DNA of 23,440 nt from Limiplasma sp031549415. GTDB taxonomy: Bacteria; Bacillota; Clostridia; Christensenellales; Aristaeellaceae. Within the stretch, counting starts at the first letter, position 1; every line of letters starts with the position of its first letter. Both the position numbers and the translations under genes were made by a program. A model generated the notes under the pieces. That model saw nothing but the letters and a program-made list of their open reading frames with translations. It did not search any database and was not told the DNA's origin. The stretch is from NCBI GenBank assembly GCA_031549415.1, contig JAVBPU010000017.1:1-23440 (forward strand), read 5' to 3'. This document shows positions 7,601-15,300 of this stretch, piece after piece.

Positions 7601-10076
7601 CAGGCCGGCCGCTCAGGTCCTCGTAGGCCTCCTGCTGTACATTCCCCGCTTCGTCATAGGTGCGGGTCAGGGCCGCGTACCCGCCGGTCAGCAGCGTAGG
7701 CTGTTCGTCCAGCCCCACATAGCTCTCCCTCACCATTTGCTTCTTGGCGTTGTACTCTCGCAGGACCCCCGCGTACCCGCTGCGGTGCAACGTGGGCGTC
7801 CCGTCCAAGGCAAAGTAGTTTTCCCGGGCCACATTCCCCTCTTCGTCATAGGCGCGGGTCAAGGACGCGTATTGGTTGGCCAGCAGCAGGGGTTTCTCGT
7901 CCAGCCCAAAATAGCTTTCCCGCACCACCTGTTTTTTGTCGTTATACTCCCGCTGCAAGGCCGCATAGCCGCTTCGGTGCAAAGTGGGAGCGCCCGAAAG
8001 ATCAAAATACGCCTCCTGGGTCATGTTGCCCAGGTTGTCGTAGGCGCGGGTCAAGGCGGCGTACTGGTTCACCGCCAGCAGGGGCTGTCCCTCAAGCCCG
8101 TAGTAGCTTTCACGCACCATTTGCTTTTTGGGGTTGTATTCCCGCTCAAGGCTGGCATAGCCGCTGGTATGCAGCGCCGGAGTCCCATCAAGGCCAAAAT
8201 AGGCCTCCTCCGCCACATTGTCTACCCTGTCATAGGCGCGGACCAGGTACTGGTACCCCGCCTTGCTGTTCACCGGTTCTCCTGCCAGGCCCAGATAGCT
8301 CTCCCGGATCACCTTGCCTTTTTCATTGTATTCCCGTTGCAGACTGGCGTATCCGGCCTGGATCGCCATGGGCTGACGGTCCTCATCCAAATAGGCCTCC
8401 CCGATCACACGCTGATGTTGGTCATAAGTCACGGTTTTGGCGAAAAACCCCTGGCTGTTCCGCATCCATGCTCCGTCCGTGTCAAAGTACGCTTCAAAAA
8501 CAACGTTGCCCGCCGTGTCATAGCTGCGCTCAAACCCCGCATTGCCCCTGGTGCTGAGCACCATCTGCTCCACGGCGTCAAAGTAGCGCTCGGTCAAAAC
8601 CCGCCCCGCCCCGTCACAGGTCCGCAGCATGCGCGCATACCCCAAGGGGCCTGGCACCAGCGCTCCCGCCGCGTTTTCATAGCTGGTTTCCAGCAGGTTG
8701 CCGTCCACATCCAGCCGGTTCTGCTGGGTATGGTATCCGTCCAGCGTATCCACCGGGTTCATATTTTCATCAAAAAAGCTTTGGGCCAGCAGATTTTTCT
8801 CGTCATATTCATTGGTTTGAATGGCGAAGCCTTTGGCGCCTACCGTGGGCCTCTTGTCCACATTCACATAGGTGATTTTGGTGGTCTGGCCCAAATCGTC
8901 ATAGGCCATGTACATCCCCGCGTACCCATCCACAGATACCACCGGCTTATCCTTCAGGTCGTAGTAATACTCCGTTTGCCGGTTGCCCTTGGCGTCATAG
9001 GTGCAAACCATGCGGGCGTACCCCTTCTCGGGCAAGATCATGGGCTTTTTGTTCTCATCAAAATAGGCCTCTTGCAGAATTTTGTTCTTCGTGGAAAAAG
9101 AGCGCCGAACCCCGCAATAGCCCAGGGCCGTGGTCACCCGGTTCCCCTGGTCGTCCAGATGATATTCGGCCATGGGCCGCAGCCTGGGATCGTACTCAAT
9201 GTCCTGCATGGCGTAGCCATCCGGCTGCATCAGTGGCGCGCCCTGCTCGTCCAGGTAGGTCACGCGGCAGTGCTTTTTATTCTCGTCAGAATACTTGTAG
9301 GTGATGGCCGCATACAGCCCCTTGCACAAATAGGGCTCCCCATTCTCGTCAAAGTACGCGACCTGAGTGATTCGCCCATTCTCATAGGTTTTTTGGAAAC
9401 TGGCGTACCCTTCCCGGGGGCTGATGACGGGGTTGTCCGCCGCGTCAAAAAACGCATGGGAAACCACATCGCCTCTTTCATAGGCATAGGTTTGGTAGGA
9501 AAACCCATTGGGGCCCATCATGGGGTTTCCTTTTTCATCCACATACGCCTGCCGCAGCAGATTTCCCTTCTCATCGTATTCATTCTCCATGCGGGCAAAC
9601 AGCTTGGGCGGCACCACCAGCTGATCCTTGGCGTCAAAATACTCCGTGGACAGCAGAATCTCATCCTTGTCATAGGTGTTCACCCTTTTGGCAAAGCCGC
9701 CAGGGCCCTGCACCAGGTTCTCCCCGCTGTCAAAATAAGCGGTGCTCACCGCCCTGCCCCTGCGGGTCCATTCATAACGCACATAGGCGATGCCCTGGGC
9801 GTTGTTGACCACCTGGTCCTGCTCATTGTAATAGGTGGTTTCCATCAGCTTTTTGGCTCTGCCATAGCGGTTGACAAAATAACAATATCCTGTGGGTTCA
9901 TAAAAAACCCGCTCTCCGCTTTCGTTCACATAGGTTTCTGACTGAACCAGCTTGTTCACCAAATACTTGGTTTGGATTTTCAGGCCCTCTTCCGCATGGG
10001 TCCCTTGGGGCAAGAAGGCAGCCAGGCCACAAAGGGCGCAAAGCAGCGCAAAGCATCTTTTTAGCAGGGTACGCAA
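4611..10076 (-). CDS. Giant secreted protein of 32-residue YD-like repeats
   Basis: The protein has 1821 residues. Residues 1-28 form a signal peptide (basic start, hydrophobic 7-22, cleavage near THA-EE). From residue 39 to the end the chain consists of 32-residue units: 55 complete units and a final partial one of 23. Most units are exactly 32; units counted from residue 71 deviate by one residue only four times. The consensus is YDxxGNxxxEAYFDxxGxPxLHxxGYAxxxRx, likely beta-hairpins. From residue 583 onward two types alternate strictly, one with YDEAGN/AYFD/LHKNGYA and one with YNESKQ/RESYFG/LLPNQYA, giving a 64-residue higher period. It resembles RHS/YD repeats but has a longer period and no toxin core. 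No LPXTG or membrane anchor is visible. The start is TTG, with GGAGGG six bases upstream and an in-frame TAA before it. It is probably an extracellular or wall-associated structural or adhesive protein; the role is inferred. Confidence 0.9.
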   Translation of the reverse strand: MRTLLKRCFALLCALCGLAAFLPQGTHAEEGLKIQTKYLVNKLVQSETYVNESGERVFYEPTGYCYFVNRYGRAKKLMETTYYNEQDQVVNNAQGIAYVRYEWTRRGRAVSTAYFDSGENLVQGPGGFAKRVNTYDKDEILLSTEYFDAKDQLVVPPKLFARMENEYDEKGNLLRQAYVDEKGNPMMGPNGFSYQTYAYERGDVVSHAFFDAADNPVISPREGYASFQKTYENGRITQVAYFDENGEPYLCKGLYAAITYKYSDENKKHCRVTYLDEQGAPLMQPDGYAMQDIEYDPRLRPMAEYHLDDQGNRVTTALGYCGVRRSFSTKNKILQEAYFDENKKPMILPEKGYARMVCTYDAKGNRQTEYYYDLKDKPVVSVDGYAGMYMAYDDLGQTTKITYVNVDKRPTVGAKGFAIQTNEYDEKNLLAQSFFDENMNPVDTLDGYHTQQNRLDVDGNLLETSYENAAGALVPGPLGYARMLRTCDGAGRVLTERYFDAVEQMVLSTRGNAGFERSYDTAGNVVFEAYFDTDGAWMRNSQGFFAKTVTYDQHQRVIGEAYLDEDRQPMAIQAGYASLQREYNEKGKVIRESYLGLAGEPVNSKAGYQYLVRAYDRVDNVAEEAYFGLDGTPALHTSGYASLEREYNPKKQMVRESYYGLEGQPLLAVNQYAALTRAYDNLGNMTQEAYFDLSGAPTLHRSGYAALQREYNDKKQVVRESYFGLDEKPLLLANQYASLTRAYDEEGNVARENYFALDGTPTLHRSGYAGVLREYNAKKQMVRESYVGLDEQPTLLTGGYAALTRTYDEAGNVQQEAYEDLSGRPALHQNGYASLRRAFNEQRQLTQESYFGLEGQPVLTVNQYASFARAYDEAGNVAEEAYFDLEGKPALQKNGCASERREYNENKQLTRESYFGADGHPILLPNEYASLTRAYDEAGNVTEEAYFDLTEQPILHKNGYAKVQREYNEKKQLVRESYWDAEGQSIQLPNQYAALTRVYDEAGNVAEEAYLDGAGQPTLHRNGYARVQREYNEGKQLIRESYFGLDGQPLPLANEYASLTRAYDKAGNVAEEAYFDQAGQPTLHKSGYAKVKKEYNESKQVIRESYYGPEGQPLLLPNQYAAVTRAYDEAGNVAEEAYFDGAGQPTLHKSGYARVAREFNADQKVIRESYFGLDGQPVLLPNQYASLTRAYDEAGNVAEEAYFDLTGKPTLHKSGYAKVAREYNESKQMVRESYYGLDGQPILLPGEYASLTRAYDQAGNVAEEAYFDLTSKPTLHKNGYASVQREYNESKQMVRESYFGVDGQPILLPGQYASLTRAYDEAGNVAEEAYFDKAGKPNLHKNGYAKVQREYNQDKKLIRESYFGPEGKPILLPNQYASLTRAYDEAGNIAEEAYFDAAGQPVLHKNGYAKVQREFGESKELIRESYFGLDGQPMLMPGQYASLTRSYDEAGNVAEEAYFDGAGQSTLHKSGYAKLQKEYNESKQVIRESYFGLDGQPLLLPNQYAAVTRAYDEAGNVAEEAYLDGAGQPTLHKNGYARVMREFNGDKKVIRESYFGLDGQPMLMPGQYASLTRAYDGAGNLTQEAYFDVAGQPTLHKNGYAAIHKEFNENKQVTRESYFGTDGQPMLMPGGYASMTRSYDPTGNVIKEAYFGLDGKRAMHKNGYASVERKFNGEKQIIKESYFNEESQTTLVPNQYAFLTRAYDDKGNLSQESYFGLGGNPALHKNGYASVRREYNASKQVIRESYFGTDGEPILLPGQYAALTRDYDGAGNVTHEFYFGVDGKPTLHQKGYASFRKEYNEQKEVVKESYFGLDGREVVPQ
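4614..8330 (-). repeat. 192-bp tandem repeat array within the giant gene
   Basis: About 19 copies of a 192-bp unit, each two related 96-bp halves, encode residues 583-1821. Copies are close in DNA as well as protein: the motif gttcttgtgca recurs every 192 bases (for example near 5284 and 5477). Units nearest the start codon (8330 up to about 9960) are diverged and keep only the 96-bp rhythm. The gradient suggests recent expansion at the 3' end of the gene by slippage or unequal crossing over. Confidence 0.9.
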
Positions 10077-10109
10077 GCCGATCCCTCCTTTTTATGGAAC
10101 TGTTCTCTC

Positions 10110-10138
10110 ATTGTAGCGGCTTTGATACTTTTCGTCAA
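10110..10138 (-). promoter_or_regulatory. Promoter for the giant repeat gene
   Basis: On the minus strand the -35 box TTGACG (10133-10138, 5 of 6 matches), a 17-base spacer and the -10 box TACAAT (10110-10115, 5 of 6) point at the TTG start at 10076. The -35 box contains the TGA stop codon of the upstream exporter gene. Confidence 0.75.
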
Positions 10139-11361
10139 CGTATCTGCCCTGATGCAAAATATTTTCCTCGTCTTTCTCTCCATCCATAGAGAATGCCCGC
10201 CAGCGCCAGCCATGCGCTGCTGATGAGAAGGATGGTCTCAATCCGCACCGCGTCGGCCAGGGGTCCAAAGAACAGGATGGCGAGGGCCACAGCGCCGGTC
10301 ATCATAATTTGGATGACGGAAAACACCCGCCCCATCACCTCCGGCGGGGCTGTTGCCTGCACGAAAGCGGTTTGCGCCGCCGAAAGCACCGGCCAAAAAA
10401 ACCCTGCCAGCCCCAAGAACACCAAAAAGGACGCGAAATTCCAGGAGACGCCCAGCAGACCGAAGGCCACACCGGACCCCAGGATACACGCCGCAATGGT
10501 GCGCGGTTGATCCCGAAAACCGCCTTTCACCGATACGAAAACTCCGCCCAGGATCATGGACACAGACCACACGATTTCATGCACCGTCAGCCGCCATACT
10601 TCCTTGCCAAAGGTTCGGCCGATCATCAGGGGAATGAGCGTAAACGCCGGGGTAATCAGCAGAAAGGACAACAGGATGCAGCCCATCAGCCTGCGCAGCT
10701 GCCTGTGCCCCCAAATGTAGGACACCCCGGCGCCCATCTCCCGCCACAGGGAGGGCGCGGATACGCCCGCGGAAGGTTGCTCCACAGGAATGCGGCTCAT
10801 CACCAGCATAGCGATCCCGGCAGTCCCAACATCCACAAAGAAAGCCCCCACAATGCCCACCGTCCCCAGCAGCAGGCCCCCGATGGCCGGGGAAAGCAGC
10901 GTCAGCGCCGACCCAATGGTTTGGTTGATCCCCTGGACCTTGGTCAACCGGTCTTTGGGCACCAACTGCGGGTACATGGCGCCTACAGCGGGGGTTTGCA
11001 CGCCAGCGCCCAGGGCGCGCACCACGGAGGCCGCCAACAGCAGCTCTAGCCCTTGCCATCCCAGCAGAAGGCAAACCGCCAGCGCCAGCGTGGCCAAAGC
11101 GGTGCACCCGTCCGCCAGCAAAATCAGATGCTTGCGGTTGTAGCGGTCCGCCCAGCAGCCGCCAAACAGCGAAATCAGCACCTGGGGCACCAGGGTACAC
11201 AGGGAGGCCAGCATCATCCAGACGCCGGAGGAAGTTTTCAGCGTGATATGCCACACAATCGCAAACCCCACCACCGAGGAACCGAACAGCGAAAGGTTTT
11301 GGCTGAGCAAAAAGAGCGCGGTGCGCTTTTTCCAGTTGGACGTCTTGTTTTGTATGATCAT
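10135..11361 (-). CDS. MFS exporter (MFS_3 type, drug or siderophore efflux)
   Basis: This 408-residue integral membrane protein has about 12 predicted transmembrane segments and belongs to the major facilitator branch that includes macrolide (Mef) and enterobactin (EntS) exporters. The loop-2 signature GGCWADRYNRKHLI, with acidic and basic gate residues, is in the N-terminal half. The segment RALGAGVQTPAVGAMYPQLVP is typical of this branch. It would export a small hydrophobic compound in exchange for protons; the substrate cannot be read from the sequence. I chose the ATG at 11361 because GAGAGGA lies about 10 bases upstream and the hydrophobic topology begins right after. A longer frame to 11451 adds 30 residues that overlap the structured leader. 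It is transcribed from its own promoter at 11552-11579 with a leader of about 185 bases. Confidence 0.88.
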   Translation of the reverse strand: MIIQNKTSNWKKRTALFLLSQNLSLFGSSVVGFAIVWHITLKTSSGVWMMLASLCTLVPQVLISLFGGCWADRYNRKHLILLADGCTALATLALAVCLLLGWQGLELLLAASVVRALGAGVQTPAVGAMYPQLVPKDRLTKVQGINQTIGSALTLLSPAIGGLLLGTVGIVGAFFVDVGTAGIAMLVMSRIPVEQPSAGVSAPSLWREMGAGVSYIWGHRQLRRLMGCILLSFLLITPAFTLIPLMIGRTFGKEVWRLTVHEIVWSVSMILGGVFVSVKGGFRDQPRTIAACILGSGVAFGLLGVSWNFASFLVFLGLAGFFWPVLSAAQTAFVQATAPPEVMGRVFSVIQIMMTGAVALAILFFGPLADAVRIETILLISSAWLALAGILYGWRERRGKYFASGQIR

Positions 11362-11452
11362 GAACAAAAATCCTCTCCCGTGTGGAAAAGGACAGAAACA
11401 GATAAAAGGCAAGGCGCAAAACGCCCCGTCCTCTGACCGCGCCAGTCCCATT

Positions 11453-11494
11453 CCAACACAAACCAGGCCCTGTGGGCCTTAGCCGCCGTGTTGG
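11453..11494 (-). promoter_or_regulatory. Structured leader upstream of the exporter
   Basis: In the exporter's 5' leader an outer 7-bp stem (CCAACAC/GTGTTGG, 11453-11459 with 11488-11494) encloses an inner perfect hairpin AGGCCC-ACA-GGGCCT (11465-11479). No T-run follows, so it is not a simple terminator. A regulatory leader, as found on some efflux genes, is possible but is inference. Confidence 0.45.
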
Positions 11495-11551
11495 GAATCG
11501 AACTAGCGTATCATCAGGACACCTCGCAGAATTGGATAATGAGATGGTGCC

Positions 11552-11579
11552 AGTATACCCTTTTCTTTCAAAAATGCAA
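11552..11579 (-). promoter_or_regulatory. Promoter for the MFS exporter
   Basis: On the minus strand the -35 box TTGCAT (11574-11579, 4 of 6 matches) and the -10 box TATACT (11552-11557, 5 of 6) are separated by 16 bases. The predicted start is near 11545, about 185 bases before the ATG at 11361. Confidence 0.6.
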
Positions 11580-11628
11580 GCCAGGGTTTCAGCGATTCTT
11601 GATCTTACCGTTTCAGCGATTTTTTATA

Positions 11629-12276
11629 TTACACCAGATATTTCGTATACCCCCGGTCCACCAGCCTTTGGTAGGCCTGCCGCGCCGCCTCCGGAACCTC
11701 TTGGGGCAGTTGGTACCCACGCTGGGCGAATACGGTGATCCGCTGAAAATCACCCAGGATGTTGCTGAGGATATCCTCCCGGGGCACACCTTCCTCAAGC
11801 AGCCTGGCCAGGTACGCTTCCAAGGCGCAGGAGCCCGGGGCAATCAGAAAGCGGGGGCCCTCCCATTGTTTGGACAGGGCAGCGAAGATTCGCCTGCCCA
11901 TGTTGGGCTGATGGACCACAAGGACCGTCTTGGGCACGATGCCTTTTTGCTCCAGCAGTTCCCGGGAAAAAAAGATGTTTTCCCCTGTATTGGTGGAGCG
12001 ATTTTCAATGAGCAGCGCGCTTTTGGGCACCCCCAGGCCCTGGGCGATTTCCGCGAACAGCTCCGCCTCCGGCTTTTCAAAAAACCCGTCCGTGCACTTT
12101 CCCAGCCCGCCGGAAAACAGAAGATGGGGCGCCCATCCCTCCTGGAACAGGGCCGCCGCCCGCTGCGCCACCGCCCGGTCCGGACAGCCAAAGCCGATGA
12201 TCACATCCGCCTTTTCCAGGGCATGGGAGTATTGCAAATAAGCCCACACCTCCCGCAGGTCCTCCATTTCCGTCAT
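11629..12276 (-). CDS. YdcF-family (DUF218) protein
   Basis: This 215-residue protein matches the DUF218/YdcF/SanA fold. Landmarks are VIIGFGCPD near residues 25-33, a run of AAALF..G with LLFSGGLG, the strongly conserved ENRSTNTGEN block in the middle, and a late segment LIAPGSCALEAY. YdcF of E. coli binds S-adenosylmethionine and SanA affects envelope integrity, but the reaction of the family is not established. This copy has no signal peptide or membrane anchor and should be cytoplasmic. The ATG at 12276 is preceded by AAAGGGG. It follows the SH3 surface-protein gene by 94 bases containing a long hairpin, so it may be partly read through from that gene. I see no separate promoter. Confidence 0.85.
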   Translation of the reverse strand: MTEMEDLREVWAYLQYSHALEKADVIIGFGCPDRAVAQRAAALFQEGWAPHLLFSGGLGKCTDGFFEKPEAELFAEIAQGLGVPKSALLIENRSTNTGENIFFSRELLEQKGIVPKTVLVVHQPNMGRRIFAALSKQWEGPRFLIAPGSCALEAYLARLLEEGVPREDILSNILGDFQRITVFAQRGYQLPQEVPEAARQAYQRLVDRGYTKYLV

Positions 12277-12306
12277 AGGGCATTCCCCTTTCTCGCATCC
12301 TCATGC

Positions 12307-12343
12307 GTCAACGGCCCACAGCGTCACGCTGCGGGCCGTTGAC
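12307..12343 (-). terminator. Long hairpin between surface-protein and YdcF genes
   Basis: This is a 37-base near-perfect hairpin: an 11-bp outer stem (12307-12317 with 12333-12343), a single A-C mismatch, a 5-bp inner stem and a TCA loop. It lies 28 bases beyond the stop of the SH3 gene. No T-run follows on either strand, so it could be a weak terminator or a 3'-end stabiliser of the message. Confidence 0.45.
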
Positions 12344-12370
12344 TGGCTTGCCGTTTCAACCATTTCGTTC

Positions 12371-15300
12371 TTACGGCGCTTTCAGCTCCTTGATGCCATA
12401 GGTGATGGACTCTGTGCTTCCATCCACATACACCCGGACCCGTAAGGATTTGCCATAATCCTCGGGCTGAATGGCATAGGTGCTGTCGATTTCGTTGCTG
12501 ACCAGCGCTTTGGCCAAATACCACTCATAGCGCAGCGTGGACTGGGCAGAAACATCGCTCACCACCGCAACGGCCGTTTGCCCCGTACCATCTTTGTTGT
12601 TCTTGATGGAGATGGAAACGCTGGGCAAAATCACTTCGGTTCCACTTGCGCCTTGGCCTTCCCCGAAGCTTGTATCGCCGCCATTGCTTTGGGGCGGCGT
12701 GCCAATGTCGCCTTGCGGGATGATGCCGCCGTCCACTACGCCTGGGGTGCCGCCCTCACTTTGGGAAGGCGTGCCGATGTCGCCTTGCGGGATGATGCCG
12801 CCATTGCCTTGCGGGATGATGCCGCCCTCCGCGCCTGGAATGCCCCCCTCACTTTGAGGAGGCGTGCCGGTGTCGCCTTGGGGAGGCGTGCCGGAGGTTC
12901 CGCCATCGCTTTGAGGCGGCGTACCGGCGGTGCCCCCTTCGCTTTGGGGAGGCGTACCGCTTTCACCCTGGCCGCCGCTCTCTCCAGTGCCTGTAGGCGC
13001 CGGGAGGAACACGCTGGCGGTTAAGAAGGGCTCGCTGCCGAAGGTGGCGTAGACTTCCAGGTTGCTGCCATAATCGGCCGCCTGCACGGTGTACGTGTCG
13101 CTGCCGCTGGTTACCATCTGCCCGCCCACGTACCAGGCATAGCTGGGGGATGCGCCTTCCGGCAAATTGCTGACGGTGGCATGCGCCGTCTGAACGCCCG
13201 CCTCATCACTGGAAAGGCTCAGGGCAATGGCCGGCGCGTTTTCCTGGGGAGCGCCCTCGGAAGGCGCGGGGGTTTCCGAGGCTTCGGGCGTTTCGGTCTC
13301 GCGGACCGCCTCGCCTGGGGCCACCAGGGTCAAGGTGGTTTCCAGGGTATCCTGGCTGTCGCCAAGGAACACCTTCACCGTGAGTTCCTTCCCATAGTCG
13401 CCTTCCGACACGGGGTAGTAGCTCTTGGTCCAATCGGTGATCTTGGTCCCGTCCAGGACCCACTCATAGGTCCTCTCGCCCTCAGGCGCGTTGGATACGG
13501 CGGTGTTGGCAATATAGCCAAGGGACTCGTCGCTGGTGAGCGTCAGGGCCACCGTGGGGTCGCTGTCGGTTGGCAGCGGGATGGTCATCGTCAGCGGGGC
13601 CACCATCAGCCCCAGGCCCTGCGGGAGCGCGCTGTCAGCAACGCCCTTGCTGTTGACCTTTCCGGTAAAGTCTCCAATGCCCACCGCGCGAACCACGAAA
13701 ATGTAGGGGCTTTGCAGGTCCGCGCTGGTAATGGTGTATTCTTCGGTGGCATTGTTCATGTTTTGCAGGGAACCGGTGTCCAGTCCACGGAACCAGGCAT
13801 ACTGCACATTGGCGTACGCGGGCGCTACAGCCGCCGTAAGCTTGGAACCGACCACCAGGGGACTGGGCTGGGTGAAAGTGACTGAGTCCAGCTCTTCCAA
13901 AACCTTCTTGGGGGCGGTGTACGTGAGCAGGCCTGTAAAGGTGCCTGTGCCATTGGCCTTGACCATGATGGTTTTGCCGCGATCGGCGCCTTGCAGGGTA
14001 TACTCTTTGCCGGTTCCCACGCAATGTCCATCTTCCACGCGATACCAGTCGAACGTCACATTGGCATCCGCCACAACGGTGTTGGCATCCGGCCCATAGG
14101 CCTTGACGGTGAGCTTAGAATCCACCAGCATGTCGCCGCCGACCACCACCCGGTTCAGCGTGGACTTTGTCGTCACGGTCGTGATATCCATGGCCTGGGT
14201 CACCGTTGCGGACGCATAGGGCGTGCCTGCCATTGGCGTCACCTTTGCGTAAATTTTGGTCAGCCCATACCCTGCGGTGGTGGGAGGCGCGGGGATGGTC
14301 AGCGTATTGCCGCTGCCAATTTGCGCCGCAGGCTGCGCAGTACTGTTAATGGTGTACTCATGCATCCATACGCAGTTGACCTTGGCCTGTTCAGGCCACA
14401 GGTCGAGCCTGATCTTTTGGCCCGCATTGGCCGAGGTGCCTACGCCGCTTTGCAGGGCATCGTCCCACAGCGTTACCGTAATGTTAGTCGTCCACTTGTC
14501 CAGTACCGTTCCCGTGCGCGACTCCAGCGCCAGTCCGGTGTAGGGCGCCACGCCCTCGGCTATGAACACAATTTCTTTGTCTTTGTCGCCAGGCTGCACG
14601 GTGTATTCGGGGCTGGTACCCACCAACGCGCGAAGTCCGTTGTCATCCGTGTACCACTTGTAAGTATACTTTGCGCCTTCAGGCATGACATCGATGACCT
14701 TCACGGTATCGCCCACCACGGGTTGCTGTGAGGGTGCAAAATTCAGCACGGAGTCCACCAACGCGCTGTTGGTCAAAATCCCATACTTGGACGTGACGGC
14801 GGCGCTACCGGAATAAGTGCCCGTGCCCACGGCAATCACCGAGACAAATTGGCCAGCAGTGGCGCCAGCGGGTACAGTAAATTTAGCGTCTTTGGCATTG
14901 CTTTGCAGAACGCCATCCACAAACCATTGGTAGGTAGCCGTCGCCCCAGCGGGGAGAACCGTGGCGGTGATGTCCTTTCCAAGCACGGGGGTATCCAGGC
15001 TGAGGCTCACGCCCGTCAGCGACAGGGACCCCGGCGCGGGGGTCGGCGTAACCGTAGCCGTGGGGGTGGCCGTGGGCGTGGGATTGTAGTAATGCAGGAA
15101 TTCATTCATCATATAGCCGGTGCGGCTGCCCACCTGAATGTAGTCCCAGCCGCCGGCGGGGCCTTTTTGCAGCACAGTGACAGGGGTGCCCACGCTATAG
15201 ACGCCAATGGTGCTATAGCCCTTGCTGGGGCCGGAGCGCAGGCGCACCCCCAAGCCGTTGGCGCTCCAAATGCTGGCGTTGCTGAGGGGCCCATACGTGG

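Noticed and set aside
6588..9941. Open frame of 1117 codons on the plus strand
   Set aside because: It is the antisense of the repeat gene. Periodic, biased codons keep the opposite strand open; it has no ribosome binding site, and its sequence merely mirrors the 32-residue repeat.
11486..11505. tRNA-like T-loop text (GGGAATCGAAC) before the exporter
   Set aside because: The bases on the other side do not pair into a T-stem, and no acceptor or anticodon arm can be built.
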